Under the pieces are notes generated by a model. The model had not been told where the DNA came from, ran no database searches, and saw only the letters and a program-made list of their open reading frames with translations. The translations under genes were made by a program, and so were the position numbers. Shown piece by piece: positions 5,876-12,576 of a stretch of DNA of 12,576 nt; the first letter of the stretch is position 1; each line of letters opens with the position of its first letter. This stretch comes from Desulfuromonadaceae bacterium UBA6124 (lineage in GTDB: Bacteria; Desulfobacterota; Desulfuromonadia; Desulfuromonadales; Trichloromonadaceae), in contig DIVU01000289.1 of NCBI GenBank assembly GCA_002423365.1, positions 1-12,576 of the forward strand, in the 5' to 3' direction.

Positions 5876-8071
5876 TCAGCTTAGGCGGGGGACGTTGAGA
5901 TAGGGCAGGGGCGGGGCGGTTGAGTTCCAGGCGACCGTTCGGTTGCGACCGTCTTTTTTGGCTTGATACAGGGCCTGATCGGCCCGTTCCTGGAGCGACT
6001 CCAGGCTGTCGGCATCCTCGGGAAATTCGGCGATGCCGAGGGAGAGGGTGAGGCGGCCTTCGGGCTGGCTTTCGGCCGCTCCCATGAATTCCCGCTCGGC
6101 GACGCACAGGCGCAGTTTCTCGGCGGCGGCGCGTGCCCCTTCCTTGTTGGTCCTGGGCATGAGAATGATGAATTCCTCGCCGCCGAAACGCCCCGCCAAA
6201 TCAATCCCACGAATGTTGTCCTGAAGAATCTGCGCCACATCCCGCAAGACCCTGTCCCCCTGCAAATGCCCGTGCGTGTCGTTGTAGCATTTGAAATGAT
6301 CGATGTCGATCATGATCAGGCTGAAGATCGCGCCGTAGCGGCGGGACTGAGCGAATTCTTTTTCCAGGGTGGCCTGGAAGAAACGTCGGTTGGCCAGCCG
6401 CGTCAGGCTGTCGGTGTTGGAAAGATCCCGCGTCTGCTGGTAGAGACGGGCGTTTTCGATGGCGATGGCGGCCTGGGCGGTAATCGCCTGGACCAGCCGG
6501 ATTTCCCGTTCGCTGAACCCTCCGGGCGCTTTCTTGTGCAGATTGATGATTCCCAGCAGCTGGTCCTTGAGGATCATCGGCACGCAGAGCAGGGATCGGG
6601 TCTCGGAATAGTCGCGAAGGTAGGCTTCGGAACGCTGGTCTTCCGCAATGTCCCGCACGTGCAAATATTCCCGCTGGAGGATGAGCTCGCCCAGGAGGCC
6701 GCTGCGGGCATCGAGCAGTTCCCGATGCTTGCAGGCCGAATCGAGTCCCAGGGTGTTGCGGATCAGGAGCTGGTCGTTCTCTTCCTGGTAGAGCAACAGC
6801 AGCAGCTCGTCGCAGGGCACGACATCCTTGATGATCTGCAGCACCCGGCCGAAGAGGACGTCGAGATCCAGGGAGCCGATCATATCCTGGATCAAGCTGA
6901 AGAGGGCCGAAAGTTCGTTGACGTGCGCCGTGAGTTCGGCGTTGGCCTCTTCAATCTGGCGGTTTTTATCGTTGAGCAGCGACTGATAACGCAATTCTTC
7001 TTCGGCCGCCGCCAGTTCTTTTTCCTGACGTAGGCTGTCGGCGTACAGGGAACGGAGTTTTTCCGCCATGAGATTGAAGGAACGAGCCACCTGTCCCAGT
7101 TCGTCCTGTCGGGCCTTTTCGATGCGGAAATCGAAATTTCCCCAGCTCAGGGCCTGGGTTGCTTTCAGCAGTGTTTGGACGGGCGCCATGATCTGCCGCT
7201 GTAGCAACTGATAATAGAAGGCGCCTCCCATCAGGACAAAGATGGCCAATGTCGCAATCCCTTGCAGGGTGAGATCGTTGACCAAGGCATCGAGACTGGT
7301 CATGGGGATTTCAATGACGGTGAGTACCAGTTCCGAAGTGCCGAGGGGAATGGCGCTGTAGAGATATTTGCTGGCGCTTCCGACCCGGATCAGGGACTGC
7401 CCGCCGATAACCGTCGCCAGTTGGTCGGGGGAAAGACCGGGGGGGAGGTGGTCGGGATCGCTGGCGGTGAGAATTTCCCCGGAAAGATTCATCAGCGAAG
7501 TCCGGGCGCCGAAGCCGATGGAATGGGCGCTTAAAAAGGAGGCCTTGATCGCTGTGCGCAGAATCAGCACCTGGGCTTCCCGCGCCCCTTCGGGCAGGAG
7601 GCTGGCGACCGTCAGGGTCGGCGACGTTTGCTCCGAGCCGAGAAAGCGGAAGCGGGAACGACCGCTGCGGATGGTGTGATCGACCAGTTCGCGCAGGTCC
7701 GGGGCAGGAAGATCCCGCCATTGATCGATGGGTAAAAATTCCGCCTGAATGTCGCTGCGTGCCAGGCTTTCCAGCAGCTCTTCATACTCCGGGGGGAAGG
7801 ACTGGAAGTTTTCCCCGGAAGGGGGGAGCCGGTAGGCATAGCCGATCAGCTCAGCGTAGTTCTGCAGCAGAAATTCCTGGTTCTTAATTTCCCGAAAAAT
7901 GACGTCACGGCCGGAGTTGAGCCGGTCGTCGACGGTTTCATGGATGGCCCGGTTCATCAGCAGGATGAAGTTGAAGGTCGCCACCCCTCCGAGCAGCAGG
8001 AGAATGACGAAGAAAGGGAGCAGGATTTTATGCCGCAGGGACCAAGTGCGGCGCTGGGAAAATTCTCCCAT
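5876..8071 (-). CDS. Membrane-bound diguanylate cyclase (Cache-like sensor, HAMP, GAF, GGDEF)
   Basis: A 731-aa protein predicted to make c-di-GMP from two GTP. In order: TM1 (about 17-39), a periplasmic region of about 230 residues with a Cache-like look, TM2 (about 270-290), HAMP (about 290-345), a coiled coil, GAF (about 385-545) and GGDEF (about 550-715). The active-site motif is GGEEF at 630-634. The product-inhibition I-site R-G-I-D sits at 621-624, five residues before it, so both catalysis and feedback inhibition look intact. I chose ATG 8071 because GAGGA lies 6 nt upstream on the minus strand; the longer GTG at 8119 has no Shine-Dalgarno and adds 16 non-conserved residues. The HD-GYP gene lies 63 nt upstream on the same strand, with no clear promoter between, so they are probably one operon. 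The signals bound by the periplasmic and GAF domains are unknown. Confidence 0.92.
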   Translation of the reverse strand: MGEFSQRRTWSLRHKILLPFFVILLLLGGVATFNFILLMNRAIHETVDDRLNSGRDVIFREIKNQEFLLQNYAELIGYAYRLPPSGENFQSFPPEYEELLESLARSDIQAEFLPIDQWRDLPAPDLRELVDHTIRSGRSRFRFLGSEQTSPTLTVASLLPEGAREAQVLILRTAIKASFLSAHSIGFGARTSLMNLSGEILTASDPDHLPPGLSPDQLATVIGGQSLIRVGSASKYLYSAIPLGTSELVLTVIEIPMTSLDALVNDLTLQGIATLAIFVLMGGAFYYQLLQRQIMAPVQTLLKATQALSWGNFDFRIEKARQDELGQVARSFNLMAEKLRSLYADSLRQEKELAAAEEELRYQSLLNDKNRQIEEANAELTAHVNELSALFSLIQDMIGSLDLDVLFGRVLQIIKDVVPCDELLLLLYQEENDQLLIRNTLGLDSACKHRELLDARSGLLGELILQREYLHVRDIAEDQRSEAYLRDYSETRSLLCVPMILKDQLLGIINLHKKAPGGFSEREIRLVQAITAQAAIAIENARLYQQTRDLSNTDSLTRLANRRFFQATLEKEFAQSRRYGAIFSLIMIDIDHFKCYNDTHGHLQGDRVLRDVAQILQDNIRGIDLAGRFGGEEFIILMPRTNKEGARAAAEKLRLCVAEREFMGAAESQPEGRLTLSLGIAEFPEDADSLESLQERADQALYQAKKDGRNRTVAWNSTAPPLPYLNVPRLS

Positions 8072-8134
8072 TCGGATTCCTCGATGGGGCAAAGAACGCT
8101 TCAGACGGGCGCGGCCCACGCTTCGGGTGGAGAA

Positions 8135-10258
8135 TCAACGATTCGTCAAACCGACGAGGTTCGGCGGGGGGGGATTTTCGTTGTTGCTACGATGGGGTTC
8201 GCCGGTTTTCCCCGACAGGTGTTGACGAAATCCTCCCCTTTGCACCATCTCCAGAAAGGTCTCCGCTACAATCGGGTCAAACTGGGTGCCCGTGTAGCTG
8301 CGGATTTCCTCGACGGCTTCCTCGAAGGAGAGCGCTTCCCGGTAGGGGCGGTCGGAAATCATCGCGTCGAAGGTGTCGGCGACGGCGAGAATCCGGGCTT
8401 CCATGAGAATTTCATCCCCTTTGAGATGGTCGGGATAGCCCTTGCCGTCGTAGCGCTCGTGGTGCTGGGCGATGATTTTGCGCACATCCTTGAGAAACTG
8501 GATTGGTTCCAGGATCTTCACGCCGATGAGGGGATGCTGGTGCAGGGCCTGGACATTCTGATCGGTTAGATCCCCTTTTTTGTGAAGCAGCTCCCGGTCA
8601 ATTCCGATCTTGCCGATGTCGTGCAGAACCGCCGCCTGTTCCAGGCGTTTGAGCCGTTCGGGAGGGAGGCTGAGGCGGCGGGCCAAGGCGAGGCTGATGC
8701 GCGTGACCCGTTCCGAATGGCCGTGGGTGTAGGCGTCGCTCGCTTCGATGGCGGAAACCAGGGCCTGCACCGTATTCAAATAGGTCGTCTGCTGTTCCTC
8801 GTAGAGTTGGGCATTCTTGATGGCGATGCTGGCCTGGCCGGCGATGGTCGAGAGGAGTTCCAGGTCTTCGGTGTAGAAGGAGGAACCGTCACGGCGGTTG
8901 GCCATGGTGATGGTGCCGATCGGCTCACCGTTGACCATGAGCGGCGCGCAGATGACCGTCTCGCGGGTGAAACCCAGCCGGCTGATTTTGTTGAAGTGGC
9001 CGGCGTCGTTGATGTTCTGGATCAGGAGCGGCTTGCGGTTCTCGATGACCCAGTGGGAGACGCCGCCGTTCTCTAGGGGGATGCGCATGCCGGAAGCGGG
9101 CGGCGTGGGCAGGCCGAAGGAACCGCCGATGGTCAGTTCGTGGGTTTCCCGGTCGAAGAGCAGGATGTAGCCGGCGCTCGCCTTGAGGGTGTCGACGGTG
9201 GCCTCAATGAGCAGCTGGAAGAGCTTGCTCTGGTTCATCGTTGAGTTGATCGCCAGGCCCATGTTGTAGAGAGCCGACAGGCGGTGGACCGCCTGCTGCA
9301 GGGTGGTGTTCTTGCTCTCGAGTTCCCCGGCGAGGTCGGCGATGCGATAGTTGGCTTCCTCGATTTCACCGATGCGCTGTTCCAGGGAGGCGTTGAGGAA
9401 TTCGATCTCCTTGAGGCGCTCCTCCAGGGTGGTGTTCATCGCCTCGATCTGCTCCTGATGGGCGAGCTTTTCCTTGCCGACAGCGATTTCCCGTTCCTGG
9501 CGCACCACCTCGTGGATCTGGCTTCTGAGCCGTTCGACCATGCGATTGAACTTGTCGGAGAGCTGCGCCATCTCCTTCGAGGTGGTGAGGGAGACCGCCG
9601 CCTGATCGAACTCCCCTTTTTCCAGATGATTCATGGCCCCGACCAGGCTGCGCAGGGGTTTTTCCACGTAGTACATGACAAAACCGGTGATGGCAAGGAT
9701 CAGGAAAAGGAGCATCGGGAAGGAAGAGGCTATCGCCCGGAAATTGAGCTGGTTATGCATGGTCGCCAGATTGTCGATGGCGATATGGATGCTGAGGATA
9801 CCGAGAACCCGCTCGCTCTGGTCGTGGCAGGCATGACAGTCGGGTTCGTTGTAGATGGGGAGGATGCGCGCCTGGTAGATCTGGCCGTTGTGCTCGTGGC
9901 TGCTGGAGAACTGCTGCGAACGATAGGCGATCAGGTCGACGGCGGGAACTAGGTCGCCGACGCTCTCCGACCGCCCGGAACGGAGGATGCGGCCCGACTC
10001 GTCGAAGATCTGCACGAATTCCAGGGTCGGTTCGGTCTGGATCTCTTCGAGGATTTCCGCGACCCGGTCATTTTCGCCGCTGCGCATGAAGGTAATGACG
10101 CTGTTGCGGATGGTGTCGCCGAGAATCCGGCTGTGCTGCATCGCCAGCTGGTTCAGGGTCTCGCGATGCGCGGCCAGATGGTGCCACATGCTCAGGGACA
10201 CCACCATCAGGGCGATCAGCGTGGAAAGTATGAGAAATTTCGACTTGAGAGAAAGCAT
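8135..10258 (-). CDS. HD-GYP c-di-GMP phosphodiesterase with periplasmic c-type haem motif
   Basis: A 707-aa membrane protein. In order: TM1 (about 7-27), a periplasmic sensor domain (about 28-177), TM2 (about 178-198), HAMP, a long coiled coil (about 250-330), GAF (about 330-485) and HD-GYP (about 495-670). The catalytic metal motif is HDIGKIGI (H546, D547), and the signature HHERYDGKGYP covers 599-609, so the enzyme should hydrolyse c-di-GMP. In the periplasmic domain, CHACH at 141-145 is a CxxCH covalent haem site; on this side of the membrane the cytochrome c maturation system could attach haem. This suggests redox or gas sensing. ATG 10258 is preceded by AAGGT about 4 nt away. It is the first gene of a unit with the diguanylate cyclase. 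The enzyme call is firm; haem loading and the sensed signal are inference. Confidence 0.93.
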   Translation of the reverse strand: MLSLKSKFLILSTLIALMVVSLSMWHHLAAHRETLNQLAMQHSRILGDTIRNSVITFMRSGENDRVAEILEEIQTEPTLEFVQIFDESGRILRSGRSESVGDLVPAVDLIAYRSQQFSSSHEHNGQIYQARILPIYNEPDCHACHDQSERVLGILSIHIAIDNLATMHNQLNFRAIASSFPMLLFLILAITGFVMYYVEKPLRSLVGAMNHLEKGEFDQAAVSLTTSKEMAQLSDKFNRMVERLRSQIHEVVRQEREIAVGKEKLAHQEQIEAMNTTLEERLKEIEFLNASLEQRIGEIEEANYRIADLAGELESKNTTLQQAVHRLSALYNMGLAINSTMNQSKLFQLLIEATVDTLKASAGYILLFDRETHELTIGGSFGLPTPPASGMRIPLENGGVSHWVIENRKPLLIQNINDAGHFNKISRLGFTRETVICAPLMVNGEPIGTITMANRRDGSSFYTEDLELLSTIAGQASIAIKNAQLYEEQQTTYLNTVQALVSAIEASDAYTHGHSERVTRISLALARRLSLPPERLKRLEQAAVLHDIGKIGIDRELLHKKGDLTDQNVQALHQHPLIGVKILEPIQFLKDVRKIIAQHHERYDGKGYPDHLKGDEILMEARILAVADTFDAMISDRPYREALSFEEAVEEIRSYTGTQFDPIVAETFLEMVQRGGFRQHLSGKTGEPHRSNNENPPPPNLVGLTNR

Positions 10259-10272
10259 CTATACCTTAATAT
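10245..10272 (+). promoter_or_regulatory. Candidate promoter reading away from the HD-GYP gene
   Basis: TTGAGA (10245-10250, 5 of 6 to consensus), a 16-bp spacer, then TAATAT (10267-10272, 4 of 6). It overlaps the start codon region of the HD-GYP gene and points into the 303-nt gap. A transcript would begin near 10279 and could end at the T-tract at 10428-10433. It is over 280 nt from the next + strand gene, which has its own better promoter. Visual match only. Confidence 0.35.
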
Positions 10273-10347
10273 CCGGATGATCCTTCGGCCCGGTTGGTGA
10301 AATCACGGAGCATGGTTGCTTAACACCCGCGAAAAGCCCACCAGCAG

Positions 10348-10433
10348 AGCCTTGCCGGGGAGTCGAAATGCTCGCGTCATACTCAATTAATACAGCATAC
10401 CCCCGAGCAGGTAGCGACGGCAACGGCTTTTTT
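10348..10433 (+). terminator. Bulged hairpin followed by T6, possible terminator of a small RNA
   Basis: AGCC-TTGCCG (10348-10357) pairs with CGGCAA-C-GGCT (10418-10428), giving ten pairs around one bulged C. A second stem, TGCTCG (10369-10374) with CGAGCA (10404-10409), lies inside the large loop. Six T follow the closing GGC (10428-10433). The loop is longer than in a normal intrinsic terminator, so this may instead be part of a folded RNA. Confidence 0.35.
10394..10423 (-). promoter_or_regulatory. Weak candidate promoter for the HD-GYP/GGDEF unit
   Basis: On the minus strand TTGCCG (10423-10418) is followed after 18 nt by TATGCT (10399-10394). This is the best sigma70-like pair I find upstream of the HD-GYP gene, and it would give a leader of about 130 nt. 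The match is modest and another sigma factor may be used. Confidence 0.2.
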
Positions 10434-10453
10434 CCACGGGGCACATGCCGACC

Positions 10454-10482
10454 TTGACGGAACAGTGTCGAGTCTTTAAGAT
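10454..10482 (+). promoter_or_regulatory. Promoter for DUF2065 gene (and perhaps queA-tgt)
   Basis: TTGACG (10454-10459, 5 of 6) and TAAGAT (10477-10482, 4 of 6) are spaced by the ideal 17 bp. The predicted start is near 10489, giving a leader of about 73 nt that contains two TTTGCAAA boxes. Because only 79 nt separate the DUF2065 gene from queA, this promoter may serve the whole downstream set. Confidence 0.6.
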
Positions 10483-10503
10483 GAGGCCGCGAAATCCTAT
10501 AAA

Positions 10504-10535
10504 TCTTTGCAAATATTCTGCCAGTCTTTGCAAAG
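10504..10535. repeat. Two palindromic TTTGCAAA boxes 21 bp apart, operator-like
   Basis: TCTTTGCAAA occurs at 10504-10513 and again at 10525-10534. The core TTTGCAAA is a perfect palindrome, and the second copy extends to the 10-bp palindrome CTTTGCAAAG (10526-10535). The centre-to-centre distance is exactly 21 bp, two helical turns, so two dimers would bind on the same face. The boxes lie just downstream of the predicted start of transcription, a place typical of repressor sites. No binding protein is known to me for this sequence. Confidence 0.4.
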
Positions 10536-10561
10536 CCCCGCCTGAAAGGGTGCGTTAGAAC

Positions 10562-10747
10562 ATGGAATTTCTATTGTCCCTCTTGGGCGTATGGATGATC
10601 ATTGAAGGCATCCCCTGGTTTCTCTCCCCCGGGGGGATGAAAAGCGCGCTGCGCCAGATGCTTTCCCTGCCGGATAAAAGTCTGCGGCTGATGGGGGCTG
10701 TCCTGATGTTCGCTGGGCTCCTCACGGTCTACCTGGCTCGTGGCTAG
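10562..10747 (+). CDS. DUF2065 (YjeT-like) small inner-membrane protein
   Basis: A 61-aa protein with two hydrophobic helices, about residues 3-21 and 41-58, joined by a short basic loop. The pattern GVWMIIEGIPWFLSPGG, then LPDKSLRLMGAVLMFAGLL, is that of DUF2065, whose E. coli member is YjeT. The family is widespread and has no established function. ATG 10562 follows AAAGGG (10545-10550) at a rather long 11-nt spacing. It has its own promoter with operator-like boxes and lies 79 nt before queA. The gap to queA shows a TTGACT (10762-10767) but no good -10, so co-transcription with queA is possible. Family assignment is by pattern recognition. Confidence 0.8.
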   Translation: MEFLLSLLGVWMIIEGIPWFLSPGGMKSALRQMLSLPDKSLRLMGAVLMFAGLLTVYLARG

Positions 10748-10826
10748 GGGGCCGAAAGGAATTGACTTTTGTCCCTGCTTTGTGATTGATTGACTCCCGG
10801 TTCGGCACCCTCCGACGTAGGTTTTA

Positions 10827-11858
10827 ATGTTCCTTGACGATTTTGATTTCGCGCTTCCCGAAAGCCTGATTGCCCAGTATCCCCGGTCCGAGCGGGAGGA
10901 CGCCCGACTTCTCGTGCTGCGGCGAGATACCCGGGAGATCCGCTCCACCGTTTTTCGCGACCTGGGCGCTTGGTTCCGGCCCGGCGACCTGCTCGTTCTC
11001 AACGATACCCGGGTCATTCCCGCCCGGTTGCTGGGAGAGAAGGAGAGTGGTGGGCGGATCGAAGTTTTTCTGGTCCGGCGCCTCGCTTCCGATGGCGAGG
11101 ACTGGGCCTGTCTGACCAAGTCTTCCAAGCCTCCTCGTCCCGGCACCCGCCTGCGTCTCGGCGCCGCTATCGAGGGGACCGTGCTGCCCGGTGGTGAGTT
11201 GCCTTACCGGCACATCCGTTTCGAGTGTTCAGGGGATTTTACCGCCGCCCTGGAACGGGAAGGGCATATCCCTCTGCCCCCCTACATCCGTCGTGACGCC
11301 GATGCCAGTGACCGCCTCCGCTACCAGACGGTCTTTGCCCGCGCTGATGGAGCGGTCGCCGCGCCTACCGCCGGTCTGCACTTCACCGAGCGCACCCTCG
11401 ATGAGTTGCGGGAACGCGGGGTGGAGATTCATCCCCTGACACTGCACGTCGGCCTCGGCACTTTTCTGCCGGTGCGGGTGGAGAATGTCCGTGAACACCG
11501 GATGCACCATGAGCCTTACGTGGTGCCGGCGGCAACCGCCGCCGCAGTCAATCGCGCCAAGGAGGAAGGGCGCCGGGTTTTCGCTCTCGGCACCACCACC
11601 ACCCGCGCCCTGGAGCACGCGGTGGACGAGCAGGGGCGCCTGCGCGCGGGGGAGGGGAGCAGCGATCTCTTCGTCTATCCCGGTTTCCGCTTTCGCCTCG
11701 TCGATGCCTTGATTACCAATTTCCATCTGCCGAAGTCGACCCTGCTCATGCTCGTCTCCGCCTTCGCGGATCGGGAATTCATTCTTGAAGCCTATCGGCG
11801 GGCGGTGCGGGAAGAGTATCGTTTTTTCAGTTACGGCGACTGCATGTTGATTCTGTAA
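10827..11858 (+). CDS. queA: S-adenosylmethionine:tRNA ribosyltransferase-isomerase
   Basis: A 343-aa protein, full length. QueA moves and isomerises the ribosyl part of SAM onto preQ1 in tRNA, forming epoxyqueuosine at position 34 of GUN-decoding tRNAs. Family blocks are all present: DFDFALPESLIAQYP at the N-terminus, LLVLNDTRVIPARLLG near residue 50, PTAGLHFTERTLDEL near residue 180, HVGLGTFLPVRVENVREHRMHHEPY, GTTTTRALE and the C-terminal FHLPKSTLLMLVSAFA. ATG 10827 has only a weak AGG (10819-10821) upstream, but it matches the expected N-terminus. tgt follows after 51 nt on the same strand, so two successive steps of queuosine formation are encoded side by side, the usual arrangement in Proteobacteria. 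Confidence 0.97.
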   Translation: MFLDDFDFALPESLIAQYPRSEREDARLLVLRRDTREIRSTVFRDLGAWFRPGDLLVLNDTRVIPARLLGEKESGGRIEVFLVRRLASDGEDWACLTKSSKPPRPGTRLRLGAAIEGTVLPGGELPYRHIRFECSGDFTAALEREGHIPLPPYIRRDADASDRLRYQTVFARADGAVAAPTAGLHFTERTLDELRERGVEIHPLTLHVGLGTFLPVRVENVREHRMHHEPYVVPAATAAAVNRAKEEGRRVFALGTTTTRALEHAVDEQGRLRAGEGSSDLFVYPGFRFRLVDALITNFHLPKSTLLMLVSAFADREFILEAYRRAVREEYRFFSYGDCMLIL

Positions 11859-11909
11859 ATCGACGCTTTTTCGCCTGTTTGATTATCAATACTTTCGATT
11901 CGGGATGAA

Positions 11910-12576
11910 GTGACTTCTTTCTCTTTTGATCTGTTGCATGAGGATGGCCGCGCCCGGCGCGGACGCCTGCATACCCGGCGCGGCGTCGTCGAAACGCCGG
12001 TCTTCATGCCGGTGGGAACCCAGGCGACGGTCAAGGCCATGTACCCCGAAACCCTCAAGGAGATCGGGGCGCAAATCATTCTGGCCAACACCTATCACTT
12101 GCTCTTGCGCCCTGGGCACGAGCGGGTCCGGGCCTTGGGTGGCCTGCATCGGTTTATGAACTGGGATCGCCCGATTCTTACCGACAGCGGCGGCTTTCAG
12201 GTCTTCAGTCTCGGCGAACTGCGCAAGATCGACGAGCAGGGGGTGCGTTTTCAGTCCCACCTCGACGGTGCCGCCCATGTGCTGACCCCGGAATCCTCCA
12301 TCGCCATTCAGGAGGCCCTGGGGGCCGATATCATCATGGCTTTCGATGAATGCATCCCCTATCCGGCCAGCCGGGAATACGTCGCCGAATCGACCGCCCG
12401 CTCCAGTCGCTGGGCCGCCCGCTGCCGGCAGGCACGGCAACCGGAGGACGGCGCCGCCCTCTTCGGGATTGTGCAGGGGGGGATGCACCGCGATCTGCGC
12501 GCCCAGAGCGTTGCCGATCTGCTCGACATTGGCTTCGAAGGCTATGCCGTCGGCGGCCTCTCCGTCGGCGAGTCGG
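11910..12576 (+). CDS. tgt: tRNA-guanine transglycosylase, 3' end cut by window
   Basis: The first 222 codons of Tgt, which swaps guanine-34 for preQ1 in tRNAs with GUN anticodons. The frame is open to the end of the window. Visible blocks are ETPVFMPVGTQATVKAM near residue 27, ILANTYHLLLRPG, the active-site ILTDSGGFQVFS with D92 (matching the catalytic Asp89 of E. coli Tgt), FGIVQGGMHRDLR around residue 185 and EGYAVGGLSVGE at the edge. The catalytic nucleophile and the zinc site lie beyond the window. The start is GTG 11910, with GGG (11902-11904) 5 nt before it; the ATG at 11905 is in another frame and hits a stop after two codons. It lies 51 nt after queA and is likely in the same operon. 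Confidence 0.96.
   Translation, partial: MTSFSFDLLHEDGRARRGRLHTRRGVVETPVFMPVGTQATVKAMYPETLKEIGAQIILANTYHLLLRPGHERVRALGGLHRFMNWDRPILTDSGGFQVFSLGELRKIDEQGVRFQSHLDGAAHVLTPESSIAIQEALGADIIMAFDECIPYPASREYVAESTARSSRWAARCRQARQPEDGAALFGIVQGGMHRDLRAQSVADLLDIGFEGYAVGGLSVGES

Larger units (their letters stand above)
10279..10433 (+). ncRNA. Candidate small RNA, about 155 nt
   Basis: The ends are inferred from a promoter match (10245-10272) and a terminator-like hairpin with six T (10348-10433). Inside are a GTGA-AA-TCAC palindrome and a hairpin AGCA-TGGT-TGCT (10309-10320). No ORF with a start and Shine-Dalgarno is seen, and I do not recognise it as 6S, SRP RNA, tmRNA or a GEMM riboswitch. It would be antisense to the 5' leader of the HD-GYP message, so it could act on that gene in cis. 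All boundaries are guesses to within several bases. Confidence 0.3.
10259..10561. other. 303-nt divergent intergenic region, structured
   Basis: This gap separates the minus-strand HD-GYP gene from the plus-strand DUF2065 gene. From left to right it holds a + strand promoter match, a GTGA-AA-TCAC palindrome (10297-10306), a small AGCA/TGCT hairpin (10309-10320), a large bulged hairpin ending in six T (10348-10433), a weak minus-strand promoter, a good + strand promoter (10454-10482) and two TTTGCAAA boxes (10504-10535). No convincing ORF exists on either strand and I recognise no known riboswitch class. The density of signals suggests regulated divergent transcription and possibly a small RNA. 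Confidence 0.6.

Noticed and set aside
5963..7033. 356-codon open frame on the plus strand inside the diguanylate cyclase gene
   Set aside because: Shadow of the GAF-GGDEF coding sequence; no recognisable domain and no Shine-Dalgarno signal.
8072..8119. GTG start adding 16 residues to the diguanylate cyclase
   Set aside because: No Shine-Dalgarno precedes it, whereas the ATG at 8071 has GAGGA 6 nt upstream and leads directly into the expected basic stretch and first membrane helix.
10343..10358. Sigma54-like GG/GC element on the minus strand upstream of the HD-GYP gene
   Set aside because: The GG and GC elements are separated by 9 rather than the required 10 bases, and the flanking consensus is poor.
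10290..10433. GEMM-type c-di-GMP riboswitch next to the c-di-GMP genes
   Set aside because: A stretch resembling GCAGGTAGCG drew attention, but the GCAAACC and ACGCAAAGCC segments and the GNRA-capped helix between them are missing on both strands.
10259..10444. 61-codon minus-strand frame (GTG start) just upstream of the HD-GYP gene
   Set aside because: No ribosome binding site, no recognisable sequence character, and it falls in a region whose stems suggest non-coding function.
11879..11889. TTGAT-T-ATCAA palindrome before tgt, similar to an FNR box
   Set aside because: FNR sites need a 4-base spacer; here it is one base, and the position inside a queA-tgt operon gap makes a control site unlikely.

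Overview
The window is GC-rich, densely coded bacterial DNA with mostly housekeeping content. The rplM-rpsI-argC order, the multi-domain c-di-GMP sensors and a CxxCH haem motif in a periplasmic sensor domain suggest a Desulfuromonadales/Geobacter-type organism. This is inferred from gene content only; no rRNA or other marker was compared.

Layout: (1) 1-1893 (+), the 3' part of a polytopic membrane protein of the 'site-specific recombinase Gcr' family. (2) 1939-2872 (+), a good promoter, a short leader with a hairpin at the predicted mRNA 5' end, then rplM and rpsI (ribosomal proteins L13 and S9). (3) 2871-4015 (+), an intergenic stretch full of competing stems ending in a 15-bp perfect hairpin, then argC (arginine biosynthesis). 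(4) 4087-5862 (+), a YgiQ-family radical SAM protein. (5) 5876-10258 (-), a two-gene unit convergent with ygiQ: first an HD-GYP c-di-GMP phosphodiesterase with a predicted periplasmic c-type haem, then a GGDEF diguanylate cyclase with the same general build. (6) 10259-10561, a divergent 303-nt gap holding a candidate small RNA on the + strand, a good promoter, and two palindromic boxes 21 bp apart. (7) 10562-12576 (+), a 61-aa DUF2065 membrane protein, queA, and the 5' part of tgt (queuosine tRNA modification).

How the genes work together: L13 and S9 are made from one message. QueA and Tgt act in sequence on tRNA position 34. The minus-strand pair encodes opposing enzymes of c-di-GMP turnover and probably senses two different cues, one of them through haem (redox or gas). 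No mobile element, CRISPR array, tRNA or rRNA was seen. The least ordinary parts are the haem-HD-GYP/GGDEF pair, the structured rpsI-argC gap and the 10.26-10.56 kb divergent gap.
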